Part shown: piece after piece, positions 44,325-54,468 of the stretch
Layout: each line of letters begins with the position of its first letter
Numbering within the stretch: position 1 is the first letter of the stretch
NCBI GenBank assembly: GCA_944324445.1
Contig: CALUWL010000001.1
Coordinates: 1-64,000 of the forward strand
Reading direction: 5' to 3'
Source: Candidatus Gastranaerophilales bacterium
GTDB lineage: Bacteria > Cyanobacteriota > Vampirovibrionia > Gastranaerophilales > Gastranaerophilaceae
Length of the DNA: 64,000 nt
Notes under the pieces: model-generated
The model's input: the letters and a program-made list of their open reading frames with translations, nothing else
The model's database searches: none
What the model was told of the DNA's origin: nothing
Made by a program: the position numbers and the translations under genes

Positions 44325-45449
44325 ATGGGTGAAATGAATGCAGGCGAAAAAAAATTCAGCCTTGAAGAATTGTCTCAATTAGTAGGCGGTATTTTAACAA
44401 AAGTGCAAGATGCAACAATAACAAAGGTTGCTCCGCCAAAATTAGCTGATGAAAATACGCTGGCTTTAGCTATGAACGAAGATGAAATCGAAAATATGGC
44501 TCAATCTAAAGCAAAAGCGGTGTTAGTTCCTTTGGGAGTTAATTTGGAAGGCATTTCAACTATTGAAGTTGAACGCCCCAGACTTGCATTTATGAAGCTT
44601 TTAAATATTTTCTATATTGCTCCTGATACCCCAAGAAACATCCACCCGACTGCAGTCATTGATGAAACTGCTAAAATTGGAAAAAATGTTTCAATCGGTG
44701 CAAACGTTGTTATTTCAAGAGGAGTTGAAATCGGCGATAACACAGCTATAATGCCAAATGTATATATCGGAAAAAACTCTAAAATAGGTTCTGATTGCTT
44801 ATTCCACCCTTCTGTTAACGTGGGAGATTTTGTGCAGATAGGTTCTCGCTGTATTCTACATCACGGAGTAAGCCTTGGTGCGGACGGTTTTTCTTTTGTA
44901 ACAGAAGCCCCAAGCAACATAGAACAAGCCCGTCAAGAAGGCGCAATCAAAGAAACAAACACCGAAGTTAAAGTATTTAAAATCCCTTCGCTTGGTTCAG
45001 TTGTAATCGGTGATGATGTTGAAATCGGCGCAAATACAACAATAGATAGAGGCACAATAGAAAACACAACAATTGGCAATCAAACAAAAATTGATAACCT
45101 TGTTATGATTGGACACAATTGTAAAATAGGCAATGCCTGCACAATAGTATCTCAAGTAGGTATTGCAGGAAGCTGCGTAATTGGAGATAGAGTCGTTATA
45201 GCAGGTCAAGCAGGCTTAAAAGACCACGTTGAAATCGGTGATGATTCAATTATTCTTGCAAAAGCAGGTGTTACAAAATCATTCCCGAAAAAATCAGTCA
45301 TCATGGGAGCTCCTGCAGTTCTTAGAAAAGATTTCATCAAGAGACTTAAATATCTTGATGAAGCCGAAATAATGGTTCAAAAATACAAAAAATACCAACA
45401 TTTATTAGAAGATTATGAGAAATTTTTAAATGAAGACGCTAAAATCTAA
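44325..45449 (+). CDS. lpxD: UDP-3-O-acylglucosamine N-acyltransferase
   Basis: The start is set at the ATG at 44325 because GGGAG ends 6 bases before it; a GTG two codons earlier would sit within the ribosome-binding site. The 374-residue protein has an N-terminal uridine-binding domain (residues 1-95) and a left-handed beta-helix of hexapeptide repeats ([16 protein letters not shown] and many more). The catalytic His is in [12 protein letters not shown]. It adds the second acyl chain to UDP-GlcN in lipid A synthesis. It leads the lpxD-lpxC-fabZ-lpxA set and overlaps lpxC by 20 bases. Confidence 0.95.
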   Translation: MGEMNAGEKKFSLEELSQLVGGILTKVQDATITKVAPPKLADENTLALAMNEDEIENMAQSKAKAVLVPLGVNLEGISTIEVERPRLAFMKLLNIFYIAPDTPRNIHPTAVIDETAKIGKNVSIGANVVISRGVEIGDNTAIMPNVYIGKNSKIGSDCLFHPSVNVGDFVQIGSRCILHHGVSLGADGFSFVTEAPSNIEQARQEGAIKETNTEVKVFKIPSLGSVVIGDDVEIGANTTIDRGTIENTTIGNQTKIDNLVMIGHNCKIGNACTIVSQVGIAGSCVIGDRVVIAGQAGLKDHVEIGDDSIILAKAGVTKSFPKKSVIMGAPAVLRKDFIKRLKYLDEAEIMVQKYKKYQHLLEDYEKFLNEDAKI

Positions 45450-46251
45450 CTTAACATTAAACGGTGCGGGGCTTATGTTTGCAGCTCCCGTTGAAATAAC
45501 ATTAAAACCATCAGATAAAAAAGGTATAAGATTTTTTATTCAAGACGGCATTGTTGAAGCAAAAGTTGAAAACGTTGTATCAACAGAACATTGCGTTATT
45601 TTGGCTGATGTTGAAAACGGTGCAAAACACAAAATCGCCCTTGTTGAACATTTTATGGCAGCATGTGCAATAAAAGGAATTGATGCACTTGATGTACATT
45701 TTAATTCTCAAGGATTTGAAATGCCTATTTTCGATGGCAGTGCAAAAAAATGGATTGAGGAATTTGATAAAATAGGATATTCCGGTTCAACTGATGAAAT
45801 AGAGCCGCTTAAAAGTGTTGTAACTTTCCAGAAAAATAATTCATCCATAGTTATTATGCCAGCCAAGGAAAATACAACAATAACATATTCCGTTAATTTT
45901 AATCACCCTGATTTACGTCAAAGATGGGTAAATTTAGATGAAAACAACATTAATGAAATAATAGAAGCCAGAACCTTCGGTTATTTGAAAGACCTTGAAA
46001 AATTCCAAGCAGCAGGATATTCTAAAGGCGTTACAATAGAAAACACCGTAGGATTAACTGATGACGGATATACAACAGCTCTTAGAAGCGAATTTGAACC
46101 TGCCAAACATAAAATTCTTGATATAATAGGGGATTTATATTTAACAGGTTATAATCCGCTAAAATTAAAAGCAAATATTTTGGTAAAAGAAGCAGGACAC
46201 GGTTACCACGTTGAATGTGCCAAAATTTTAAAACAAATATTAAATAAATGA
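45430..46251 (+). CDS. lpxC: UDP-3-O-acyl-N-acetylglucosamine deacetylase
   Basis: A 273-residue zinc deacetylase, the committed step of lipid A synthesis. VEHFMAA carries the first zinc His; [13 protein letters not shown] carries the second His and the Asp ligand. IFDGSAK and EARTFGYL are canonical active-site stretches. The start lies inside the end of lpxD. The protein is at the short end of the family range (usually about 300). Confidence 0.95.
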   Translation: MKTLKSNLTLNGAGLMFAAPVEITLKPSDKKGIRFFIQDGIVEAKVENVVSTEHCVILADVENGAKHKIALVEHFMAACAIKGIDALDVHFNSQGFEMPIFDGSAKKWIEEFDKIGYSGSTDEIEPLKSVVTFQKNNSSIVIMPAKENTTITYSVNFNHPDLRQRWVNLDENNINEIIEARTFGYLKDLEKFQAAGYSKGVTIENTVGLTDDGYTTALRSEFEPAKHKILDIIGDLYLTGYNPLKLKANILVKEAGHGYHVECAKILKQILNK

Positions 46252-46261
46252 GGAGATAATA

Positions 46262-46708
46262 ATGGATTCAATAGTTACACCGATATCATTGGACTACAGC
46301 GAAATATTAAAAATGCTGCCGCATAGATATCCGTTTTTGTTGGTAGACAGAATAACAGAATGTGTCCCCGGTAAATATTCAAAAGGATATAAAAACGTTA
46401 CCTTTAACGAACCTTTTTTTCAAGGACATTTTCCTGAAAATCCAATAATGCCGGGTGTACTTCAAATTGAAGCATTAGCTCAAACATCTGCTCCAATCTT
46501 AATGACAATGGAACAATACAAAGGAAAATTAACACTTTTTGCAGGAGTTGAAGGGGCAAAATTCAAAAATATTGTAAGACCCGGCGACAAACTTGAAATG
46601 GAAACAGAGTGCCTCAAAGTCAAAGGCCCAATAGCAAAATGCTTAGGAAGAGCCTATGTAGACGGTAAACTTTGTACAGAAGCGGAATTAACAGTAGCAT
46701 TAAAATAA
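46262..46708 (+). CDS. fabZ: 3-hydroxyacyl-ACP dehydratase
   Basis: A 148-residue hot-dog-fold enzyme that dehydrates 3-hydroxyacyl-ACP in fatty-acid elongation and so balances the pool used by LpxA and LpxD. LPHRYPFLLVDR at the start and GHFPENPIMPGVLQIEAL hold the catalytic His and Glu. GAGGAG lies just before the ATG. The fabZ position between lpxC and lpxA is a common arrangement. Confidence 0.96.
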   Translation: MDSIVTPISLDYSEILKMLPHRYPFLLVDRITECVPGKYSKGYKNVTFNEPFFQGHFPENPIMPGVLQIEALAQTSAPILMTMEQYKGKLTLFAGVEGAKFKNIVRPGDKLEMETECLKVKGPIAKCLGRAYVDGKLCTEAELTVALK

Positions 46709-46720
46709 AAAGGATTAAAA

Positions 46721-47545
46721 ATGACCTCCAGTAAAATTCATCCAAGTGCAATAATTGATAAAAGCGCTAAAATTGCACCTGATGTAGAAATTGGCGCATA
46801 CGCAATAATAGGACCCGATACAATTATTGAAGAAGGCTGCAAAATAGGAGAAAGTGCCAATATTCAATATTCTAAAATAGGAAAAAATACAAAAATTTCA
46901 CCTTTTGCTTCAATCGGCGGCGAGCCCCAAGATTTAGGCTACAAAGGAGAACATACAGGAGTAGTAATAGGTGAAAATTGCTGGATAAGAGAATTTGCAA
47001 CCGTAAATAGAGCCTCAGGCGAAGGCTGCAACACTATTGTAGGCAACAATTGCATGCTTATGGCATACACTCATGTTGCTCATAATTGCACCCTTGAAGA
47101 TAACGTTATTATGGCAAACGCTGCAACTATAGGCGGTCATTGCCATGTAGGTTTTGGTGCTTTTCTTGGCGGAATGTCAGTTTTTCATCAACACGTAAGA
47201 ATTGGAGAAATGGCAATTATATCAGGAGCATCAGCAGCAAGAAGCGACATAATTCCGTATTGCAAAGCAGAAGGAATCCCGTGTCTGCCTATTGGGCTTA
47301 ATGCTATAGGTTTAAGAAGAAAAAATGTTGATAAAGAATCAAGAGATGCAATCCACAAAGCTATAAGACTCTTAAGAAACGAACATTATAACACCACTCA
47401 AGCTCTTGAGTTAATTGAACAAGAATTTAAGGGTAATAAATATGTAGATAGACTTGTGGATTTCGTAAGATCATCCAAAAGAGGATGTACATTAAGATTT
47501 AAAGCAGCTTACCATGGTCAAATAGAAGAAGACGGGGAAGAATAA
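46721..47545 (+). CDS. lpxA: UDP-N-acetylglucosamine O-acyltransferase
   Basis: A 274-residue hexapeptide-repeat beta-helix enzyme performing the first lipid A step. The repeats start with IHPSAIIDKSAKIAPDVEIG; the stretch QDLGYKGEHTGVVIG and the catalytic-His region YTHVAHNC are diagnostic. GLNAIGLRRKNVD opens the C-terminal helical domain. It is followed after its stop by the M29 peptidase ATG with no gap. Confidence 0.96.
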   Translation: MTSSKIHPSAIIDKSAKIAPDVEIGAYAIIGPDTIIEEGCKIGESANIQYSKIGKNTKISPFASIGGEPQDLGYKGEHTGVVIGENCWIREFATVNRASGEGCNTIVGNNCMLMAYTHVAHNCTLEDNVIMANAATIGGHCHVGFGAFLGGMSVFHQHVRIGEMAIISGASAARSDIIPYCKAEGIPCLPIGLNAIGLRRKNVDKESRDAIHKAIRLLRNEHYNTTQALELIEQEFKGNKYVDRLVDFVRSSKRGCTLRFKAAYHGQIEEDGEE

Positions 47546-48652
47546 ATGTTTAATCCGCTGATTAAAAAATATGCAGATGTTCTTGTAAATTATTCAACTA
47601 AAGTAAAAGAAAACGATTTAGTTATAATCTACGCAAGAGGGTATGCAGCACAGCCATTGGTTAAAGAAATTTACAAGGCTTGCCTTATAAACGGTGCAAA
47701 TCCAATTGTAAGAACATCAATGGATGAATTAGCGGAAACTTTTATTAAATATGCAAACGATAAACAGCTTGAATATGTTGATGAAATGTCAAAAATTGAA
47801 GTTGAAAAAGCTGATGTAATGATTTTTATCGGTGCACCGAATAACGTTAAGAATATGGCAAACGCCGACACGGAAAAACTTGCTAAACGCTCAAAAGCAG
47901 TGCATCCTATTTTAGCTAAAAGACTGGAGCGCTCGGCTAAAAATGAAATGCGCTGGGTAATAGCTGATTACCCCACAAATGCTCTTGCTCAAGAAGCTTC
48001 AATGAGCCTTGAAGAATACAGCGAGTTTTTAATTAAATCTTGCTATCTTGATTTGGATAATCCTGTTGAAAAATGGGAAGAAATAGATAAAGAACAAAAA
48101 AGATTAGCTGAAATTTTAAATAAAACATCCAAAATCCGTTTTCTCGGAGAAAAAACAGATGTTACTTTTTCGACCAAAGGAAGAATCTGGGTTCCATGCT
48201 CAGGCAATATGAATTTTCCGGACGGCGAAATATTTACATCTCCCGTTGAAGATAGCGCCGAAGGTGAAATCTATTTCGATTTTCCGCAAAATTACCACGG
48301 TTCAAGCGCAAAAGAAGTATATATTAAATTAAAAAACGGCAAAGTCATTGAAGCAGAAGCTCAAAGCGGCAATGAATTTTTACAAAGTATGTTAAATACC
48401 GATGAAGGCTCCCGTTTTGTAGGAGAAATTGCAATCGGCACAAACGAAAGAATACAAGATGTAACAGGAAATATACTTTTTGATGAAAAAATCGGCGGTT
48501 CAATTCATGTTGCTTTTGGTGCAAGCTATCCTGAAGCAGGCGGCAAAAACAAATCAGGTCTGCATTGGGATATGATTAAAAATATGAAAAATGGCGGCAA
48601 AATATTTGCTGATGATAAATTAATATATGAAAACGGCAAATTTATAATTTAA
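47546..48652 (+). CDS. M29-family (AmpS/PepS-type) aminopeptidase
   Basis: A 368-residue metallo-aminopeptidase. The N-terminal domain has DLVIIYARGYAAQPLV and VMIFIGAPNN. The C-terminal metal site is visible in GEIFTSPVEDSAEG, GSRFVGEIAIGTN, IHVAFGASYPEAGGKN and GLHWDM, matching the family's Glu, Glu, His and Asp ligands. These enzymes trim N-terminal residues from peptides in the cytoplasm. It starts directly after lpxA and ends one base before the polyprenyl synthase gene, so it sits inside the lipid A operon without an obvious link to it. Confidence 0.9.
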   Translation: MFNPLIKKYADVLVNYSTKVKENDLVIIYARGYAAQPLVKEIYKACLINGANPIVRTSMDELAETFIKYANDKQLEYVDEMSKIEVEKADVMIFIGAPNNVKNMANADTEKLAKRSKAVHPILAKRLERSAKNEMRWVIADYPTNALAQEASMSLEEYSEFLIKSCYLDLDNPVEKWEEIDKEQKRLAEILNKTSKIRFLGEKTDVTFSTKGRIWVPCSGNMNFPDGEIFTSPVEDSAEGEIYFDFPQNYHGSSAKEVYIKLKNGKVIEAEAQSGNEFLQSMLNTDEGSRFVGEIAIGTNERIQDVTGNILFDEKIGGSIHVAFGASYPEAGGKNKSGLHWDMIKNMKNGGKIFADDKLIYENGKFII

Positions 48653-48653
48653 G

Positions 48654-49559
48654 ATGGATAAAACAAAAAAAATTAAAGAAATTGTACCAATCTTAACTGA
48701 TGATCTCGATTTTTTTGAAAACGAATTAAGAAAAATCATAAATCAGAGCAATGATTTCTTAAAAGACGACTTAACAAGTTTTATGTTTTCAAATCCAAAA
48801 AGATTAAGACCGATTTTTACACTTTTATTTGCTCAAATTTTAAATATAGCAGATTTTAAAACCGTAATAAATATATGTCTTGCTATTGAAATATTGCATA
48901 ATGCATCGTTAATCCATGATGATATTTTAGATAATGAAAAATTAAGAAGAAATAACCCGACTTTTTTTGAAAAATATGGCGCAAAAATAGCAGTTTTAGA
49001 AGGTGATTTGCTTTTGAGCATGGCATTAAATGTTTTAAGTGATACAAATCTTGAAATCTTAAAAATTTTTTCGGATAAAATTCAAAAAACTCTTGACGGT
49101 GAAATCCAACAAAATGCAACAATAAATAAATTAACAGATGAAAAACAATATATTAAAAAAACCTTTAATAAAACCGGAAATCTTTTTTTAGCAGGACTTG
49201 AGTCTCTTTTTACACTAAAAAAAATTGACGATTGTATAAAATCAAACTTAATAAATTTTATGCAAAACTATGCTATTGCTTTTCAAATTAAAAATGATAC
49301 CGATAATATTGTAAATAAAAATTCAACAGATATTAAAAATGGAAACTACACTTTGCCTGTGTTATACTTTTGCAGTGAATACGGTTACAATATTCCCGAT
49401 TGCAAAAATCAATGTTTTCAAAAATGCATTAAAAAAGCTAACAAAAAAGTTGCAGAATACAAAAATCTTGCACTAAGCTATCTTGAAAATACCGAAAATA
49501 CTATATACAAAGAAACCTTGATTAACTTATGCAATCAGACTTTAAGGAGCAAATTTTGA
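48654..49559 (+). CDS. Polyprenyl-synthase-like protein with altered second Asp motif
   Basis: A 301-residue isoprenyl diphosphate synthase fold protein. GKRLRP-like KRLRPIF and the first Asp-rich motif HDDILDNEKLRR are intact. The second motif, normally DDxxD after FQI, reads FQIKNDTDN, so its first and last Asp are Asn. The following DIKNGNYTLPVLYF keeps the family pattern. Reduced or changed metal binding is possible; a noncatalytic subunit of a heteromeric synthase is another option. It lies inside the lpx-lepB transcript and its end overlaps lepB (TTGA). Confidence 0.8.
   Translation: MDKTKKIKEIVPILTDDLDFFENELRKIINQSNDFLKDDLTSFMFSNPKRLRPIFTLLFAQILNIADFKTVINICLAIEILHNASLIHDDILDNEKLRRNNPTFFEKYGAKIAVLEGDLLLSMALNVLSDTNLEILKIFSDKIQKTLDGEIQQNATINKLTDEKQYIKKTFNKTGNLFLAGLESLFTLKKIDDCIKSNLINFMQNYAIAFQIKNDTDNIVNKNSTDIKNGNYTLPVLYFCSEYGYNIPDCKNQCFQKCIKKANKKVAEYKNLALSYLENTENTIYKETLINLCNQTLRSKF
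49544..49549 (+). promoter_or_regulatory. Ribosome-binding site that fixes the lepB start
   Basis: AAGGAG lies six bases before a TTG at 49556 that overlaps the preceding stop codon as TTGA. An ATG at 49529, nine codons upstream, has no such site. Confidence 0.7.
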
Positions 49560-50881
49560 TATATACGGAAAAAATTAAAGAATTTTTTATTAAAAATTAT
49601 AAATTAATACTTTTTTTACTAATATTTTTCTGTGTTTGCTTTGTGTACAACATAAATAATCCCACTTTAAATTACATTTTAAAAAGAGGGATATTGCTTG
49701 AATATTCAATTCCAAATTATGATACTAAAACAAAAGATAGCCTCAAAGAATTAAATTTTAAATATCTTGATTCACAAATTTTTAAACTTGATAAAAAAGA
49801 TTACGATTTTGAAAATGACCCTTATGAAAATGTTCTTTTTGTTCAAATACCAATGTTAGCAGATAAAAAAACGGAAGCTGAAATTAATAAAATTTCAGAC
49901 GTAGTATTTAAAAATAATGAAAATTCAAAATTAATAGATGTTAGTGCACTGGGAAGCGATTACAACCAACCTTATGGTGCTTTTTTAAAATTCTTAGGTA
50001 TTTTATTTGTTTCACTTGTAATTTTTTATATTTCTTTGTATTTATTTTTCAATAAAGAATTTTCAAAAGAAAAAATTAAAAAATCCGTTATTGGTTTTTG
50101 CGAAAAAAGAAAACAATCATGTAAAAAATTAATAAATAAAACAAAAGAAAAAGGGGTAATTTACCTCATTAAAAAAATTCTATTTGATGACGCTGAAGAT
50201 GAAAACGGCAATGAAAAAGAAACAAGTTTTACAAAAGAGATTATTTCAACGATTATTTTTGTACTTGTTTGCGTTATTTTAATCAGGTACTTTATAGGCG
50301 AATTACGCTGGATTCCATCAGGTTCAATGCGCCCTACCATACTTGAAAAAGATAGAGTATTTGTTGAAAAGCTCGAATATCCTAAAAAAGAAATCAAAAG
50401 AGGGGATATACTTGTTTTCTATCCGCCTGAAGTTCAGCTTTCAAATTCACCTTTTGCGGTTTTATCAAGATTAACAGGCATTTTTTGCAAAGATATAGCA
50501 TTCATTAAAAGAGTAGTAGGAATGCCAAACGATAAATTTGAAATTAAACAAGATAAAAAAGACGGTCAATATCGAGTGTTTATCAACGATAAAGCCTTAA
50601 ATGAACCTTATATAAGCTCTAAAACAAATTGGACGCCATGCGCTGAAAATATGTATTGCGGACCTTTTATAATACCTGAAAATCATTATTTTATGATGGG
50701 AGATAACAGAAACAACTCTCAAGACAGTCGTTTTTGGGGCTTTTTAAATAAAAATAGAATTATAGGAAGAGCAAATTTCATGTTCTTTCCTATTAAAAGA
50801 ATAAATGTCCTAAAAGACAAATACATGATTTTAAATAAAAATTCTAAAGAAAAATCAACTTATATCGTCGATAGATATTAA
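49556..50881 (+). CDS. lepB: Signal peptidase I with a long N-terminal extension
   Basis: With the TTG start at 49556 the protein has 441 residues. The catalytic Ser is in IPSGSMRPTI and the Lys in AFIKRVVGMPND; MGDNRNNSQDSRFWG is the conserved late box. The extension of about 235 residues before the catalytic domain contains two transmembrane segments (about residues 15-35 and 145-170). It also has an ordered, charged periplasmic-type stretch between them. A third membrane segment (about 230-250) directly precedes the Ser. Standard Lep proteins have one or two membrane segments and about 180-320 residues. It should remove signal peptides from exported proteins. Confidence 0.9.
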   Translation: MIYTEKIKEFFIKNYKLILFLLIFFCVCFVYNINNPTLNYILKRGILLEYSIPNYDTKTKDSLKELNFKYLDSQIFKLDKKDYDFENDPYENVLFVQIPMLADKKTEAEINKISDVVFKNNENSKLIDVSALGSDYNQPYGAFLKFLGILFVSLVIFYISLYLFFNKEFSKEKIKKSVIGFCEKRKQSCKKLINKTKEKGVIYLIKKILFDDAEDENGNEKETSFTKEIISTIIFVLVCVILIRYFIGELRWIPSGSMRPTILEKDRVFVEKLEYPKKEIKRGDILVFYPPEVQLSNSPFAVLSRLTGIFCKDIAFIKRVVGMPNDKFEIKQDKKDGQYRVFINDKALNEPYISSKTNWTPCAENMYCGPFIIPENHYFMMGDNRNNSQDSRFWGFLNKNRIIGRANFMFFPIKRINVLKDKYMILNKNSKEKSTYIVDRY

Positions 50882-50895
50882 TTTTTATATAAAAT

Positions 50896-50925
50896 TTGAC
50901 ATGACGCAGACTTTTATAGTGTAAT
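50896..50925 (+). promoter_or_regulatory. Candidate promoter of smc-scpAB
   Basis: TTGACA (50896-50901), an 18-base spacer, TGTAAT (50920-50925). CCGGAGTAGG lies about 20 bases before the ATG at 50962, rather far for a ribosome-binding site. Confidence 0.5.
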
Positions 50926-50961
50926 TAAGATACCGGAGTAGGTTTTTTAAAAAATCAATCG

Positions 50962-53900
50962 ATGTATATAAAAGAAATAGAAATAGACAACTTTAAATCT
51001 TTTGCAAATAAAGTTACTGTGCCGTTGCTTGAAGGTTTTACAGCTATATCCGGTCCGAACGGATCAGGAAAGAGCAACATTATAGATAGCGTATTGTTTG
51101 CGCTGGGCTTGACTACCGCCCGCACGCTGCGCTCCGAACAAGGTGTTGCTGATTTAATTACAAACCACAACAAAAGAGGAGAAGCATCGGTTAAAGTAAC
51201 TTTCGGAGATGAAAACGGAAACAGTGCAAATGAATTTTCCGTAAAAAGATATATAAAAAAAGGTAAAAACGGGGTTCAATCAAACTATTATTATAATGAT
51301 AAACCCTGCACATTAACTCAAATTCACCTTGAGCTTGAAAAATATAACATTTCTCCAAACAGCTACAACGTAATGATGCAAGGTGATGTAACAGAAATCA
51401 CCAAATGTTCTCCAATGGAGAGAAGAAAAATAATAGATGAAATTGCAGGAACTGCTGATTTTGATAGAAAAATCACGCTTGCAGGCGAACAAATCCAAAG
51501 CGTTGAAGATAGAGTCGCAAACACAAACATCTTAATGGGTGAAATAGATAACAGAATTGAACAATTAAAAGAAGAAAGAGAAGTTGCCCTAAAATATAAA
51601 AAATATAAAGACGAAAAAACTTCTCTTGAAAATCAAATACAAAGTGCAAAATATTTTGATACTGTTCGCTCTCTGGAGCTTGTTCATCAAAATATTCTTG
51701 CGGCTACAAAAGAAAAAAAAGAATTAAATCAAAAACTAAAAGAAGCAGAATCAAGAATTGAAGATACAAAAATAAAATACGATAAAATAAACGCAAAAGT
51801 TAAAGCACAAGGCGAAGAAAAACAACTCGAAGTCAAAAAAACAGCTGAAGAAAAAAAAGGTGAAATCGAAAGAAAAAAATCTGCAATTGCACAAGTTGAA
51901 AAAACCACTCTCGATAATTTAAAATCAATAGAAAGCTATAAAAACGGCATAGAAGTTCAAAAACAAAAAATTGAAGAATTTAAAAAAGCAATTGAAGAAA
52001 AAAATCTTGAACTTAAAAAATTAAATAAAGCACTGGAAGATAAAAAAGCCGAGCTAAATAAAATAATTAGCGAAATGACAGGCTTAAATAAATCTGCAGA
52101 TGAACATATTCAAAACAGAAACAAATTAAGAAAAGAATTAGAAGATTTAAAAGACCAAGAAACACAATTAATAAAAGAGCAGCTTCCTTTAGAAAATGAA
52201 TATAAAAATAACGAAGATAAAATCAAATCCACAAAAGAAACAATGGATAAGCTTTTAAATGCTGCAAAAGTTTTTGAAAATGAAAAAGATAAATTAAATC
52301 TTCAAATAGAAACTCTTGAAAACGAAGTTAAGGATTTTAAACTTCTTCAAACCAAAACATTTGAAGAATTAGATAAAACCAAAACCCAAAAGGAAGATAA
52401 TTTTTATCAAATTCAACAAGCACAAAAAAGAATTGCAATACTGGATGCTAACAAAAACGCTTATAAATCAGTCGGTATGGGTTCAGGCATTGAAACCGTC
52501 ATGAGAGCGCATATTGAAGGAGTACATGAACCGTTAGCACAACTGGCAGAAGTTGAAAGCGAATATATAGACGCTATTAATGTTGCAATGGGAGCAAGAG
52601 CCTTTTCTATTGTTGTAGATGACCAAGATACAGCCTATAAAGCTATACAAATATTACGCTCACAAGGAAGAGATAGGGCTTCTTTTATTCCACTTAGCAT
52701 AATAAAAAAAGCTCCTGTAAAAATGGCGCTGCCCAAAGAAAAAGGGGTTATAGATTTTGCAATTAATTTGATTGATTTTGATGATAAATATATAGATGCA
52801 TTTTATTTTGCATTAGGTGAAACCGTTGTAGTTGAAAACGAAACAACGGCAAAAAAACTTGCAGGAAAATATAGAGTCGTTACTCTAGAAGGCGATATAA
52901 CAGAAAAAAGCGGTCTTATAACAGGCGGCGCAAGAAAGAAAAATGCATCATTCTTTGACAAAAGTCAAGAAAAAGAACTTGAAAAATACAAAAAAGCTCT
53001 TAAAAATCTTGAAGAGTCCACAAGAGATTTAGCTCAAAAAGAAAAAGATTTAGAGCGAAGATTGGATGACATCAGACAAAAACATTCAAATGCTTTAAAT
53101 AGCTTAAATTCAGCAAGAATTGAACTTAAAAATTTAATTTCAAATAATGAACAATCAGCTGATATTATCCAAAAAGGAAAAGATGATCTTAAGAGCCTTA
53201 AAGAAAGAAATACAAAACTTTCTAAGGAATTAGATTTATTTGAAAATCGCCACATTAAATTAAATGATAAAATCCAAAAAACCCAAGAAGACCTTGAAGA
53301 AGTCGAAAAACTTATTGATGAGGGCGAATTAAAGAAATTAAAAGAAAAAACAAACGGAATTGAAGAAGAAATTAAAACAATCGAAAAATCAATAATGACG
53401 GTTGAAAACGACATAGAAAAGGACGAAAATCAAATTAAATTCCAACAAAGTCAAATTTCTACCCGTCAAACAGATATTGAAAAACTAACAAAAGATAATA
53501 AAAATTTAAAAACCGAACGTGAACAATTCATGCTCGAAATTGAAAATGTCAAAAAAGAACTGGAAGCGCTTGAAAAAGAAATCGAAGAACTGGGCAAAAA
53601 CCTTGTAGAATTGCAAAGTCAAAGAGATGAATTACAAGAAGCTCTTTTAGGGGCTAAAACCGACAAAAATAAAATCCAAGACAATATAGAAAGATTGCTC
53701 GAGCAGGAAGAAAGCTACAAAGCAAGAAGGCGCGAACTTGAACCTATGCTTGAAAATATCTTAAAAGAATTTGAAGCAGCAGGAATTAACCCAAAAGAAC
53801 TCGAGCAAACCGAAGTTCCTCTTGAAGAAATTACCTCTAAAATATCCAAACTACAAAAGAAAATGGAAGAATTGGAACCTGTTAATATGCGCGCTCTAAC

Positions 53901-54468
53901 AGAATACGATGAAGTTATGGAGCGTCAAAATTCATATAAAGAAAAGGTTTTAACTCTTGAAAATGAAAAAAATGAAATAAAAACACGCATGAGCGGATAT
54001 CAAAATCTTAAAAAAGAAACCTTCCTAGAAGCATATCATGCTATAAATAAAAATTTCAAAGAAGTATTTGCGCAATTATCGGAAGGCGAAGGAACGCTTG
54101 TTTTGGAAAACGAAAACGATCCTTTCTCCGGCGGGCTTACCTTTGAAGCAAATATAAGAGATAAGAAAAACCAAAAACTTGCAGGCATGTCAGGCGGAGA
54201 AAAATCCCTGACTGCTCTTGCATTTGTTTTTGCAATTCAAAAATATCTGCCCTCGCCATTTTACGCATTCGATGAAGTCGATATGCACTTGGATGGTCCG
54301 AATGTTGAAAGATTGGCAACAATTATTACAAAACAATCAAAAACAGCTCAATTTGTAGTTGTTTCGCTTAGAAAACCAATGCTTGATAATGCAGACAGAA
54401 TGATAGGCGTTACACAAAAAGATAAAGGGGTAACAAAAATCTCCGGAATTAAGTTGAAAGATGAATAA
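50962..54468 (+). CDS. smc: Chromosome segregation SMC protein
   Basis: A 1168-residue SMC. The Walker A head is SGPNGSGKSNIIDSVLFAL. Long coiled coils run from about residue 170 to 500 and 675 to 1010, flanking a hinge (about 510-665: GSGIETVMRAHIEGVHEPLA and GGARKK at its end). The C-terminal head has the signature LAGMSGGEKSLTALAFVFAI and Walker B FYAFDEVDMHLDG. With ScpA and ScpB it forms the condensin-like ring that compacts and separates chromosomes. The stop overlaps the scpA start (TAATG). Confidence 0.97.
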   Translation: MYIKEIEIDNFKSFANKVTVPLLEGFTAISGPNGSGKSNIIDSVLFALGLTTARTLRSEQGVADLITNHNKRGEASVKVTFGDENGNSANEFSVKRYIKKGKNGVQSNYYYNDKPCTLTQIHLELEKYNISPNSYNVMMQGDVTEITKCSPMERRKIIDEIAGTADFDRKITLAGEQIQSVEDRVANTNILMGEIDNRIEQLKEEREVALKYKKYKDEKTSLENQIQSAKYFDTVRSLELVHQNILAATKEKKELNQKLKEAESRIEDTKIKYDKINAKVKAQGEEKQLEVKKTAEEKKGEIERKKSAIAQVEKTTLDNLKSIESYKNGIEVQKQKIEEFKKAIEEKNLELKKLNKALEDKKAELNKIISEMTGLNKSADEHIQNRNKLRKELEDLKDQETQLIKEQLPLENEYKNNEDKIKSTKETMDKLLNAAKVFENEKDKLNLQIETLENEVKDFKLLQTKTFEELDKTKTQKEDNFYQIQQAQKRIAILDANKNAYKSVGMGSGIETVMRAHIEGVHEPLAQLAEVESEYIDAINVAMGARAFSIVVDDQDTAYKAIQILRSQGRDRASFIPLSIIKKAPVKMALPKEKGVIDFAINLIDFDDKYIDAFYFALGETVVVENETTAKKLAGKYRVVTLEGDITEKSGLITGGARKKNASFFDKSQEKELEKYKKALKNLEESTRDLAQKEKDLERRLDDIRQKHSNALNSLNSARIELKNLISNNEQSADIIQKGKDDLKSLKERNTKLSKELDLFENRHIKLNDKIQKTQEDLEEVEKLIDEGELKKLKEKTNGIEEEIKTIEKSIMTVENDIEKDENQIKFQQSQISTRQTDIEKLTKDNKNLKTEREQFMLEIENVKKELEALEKEIEELGKNLVELQSQRDELQEALLGAKTDKNKIQDNIERLLEQEESYKARRRELEPMLENILKEFEAAGINPKELEQTEVPLEEITSKISKLQKKMEELEPVNMRALTEYDEVMERQNSYKEKVLTLENEKNEIKTRMSGYQNLKKETFLEAYHAINKNFKEVFAQLSEGEGTLVLENENDPFSGGLTFEANIRDKKNQKLAGMSGGEKSLTALAFVFAIQKYLPSPFYAFDEVDMHLDGPNVERLATIITKQSKTAQFVVVSLRKPMLDNADRMIGVTQKDKGVTKISGIKLKDE

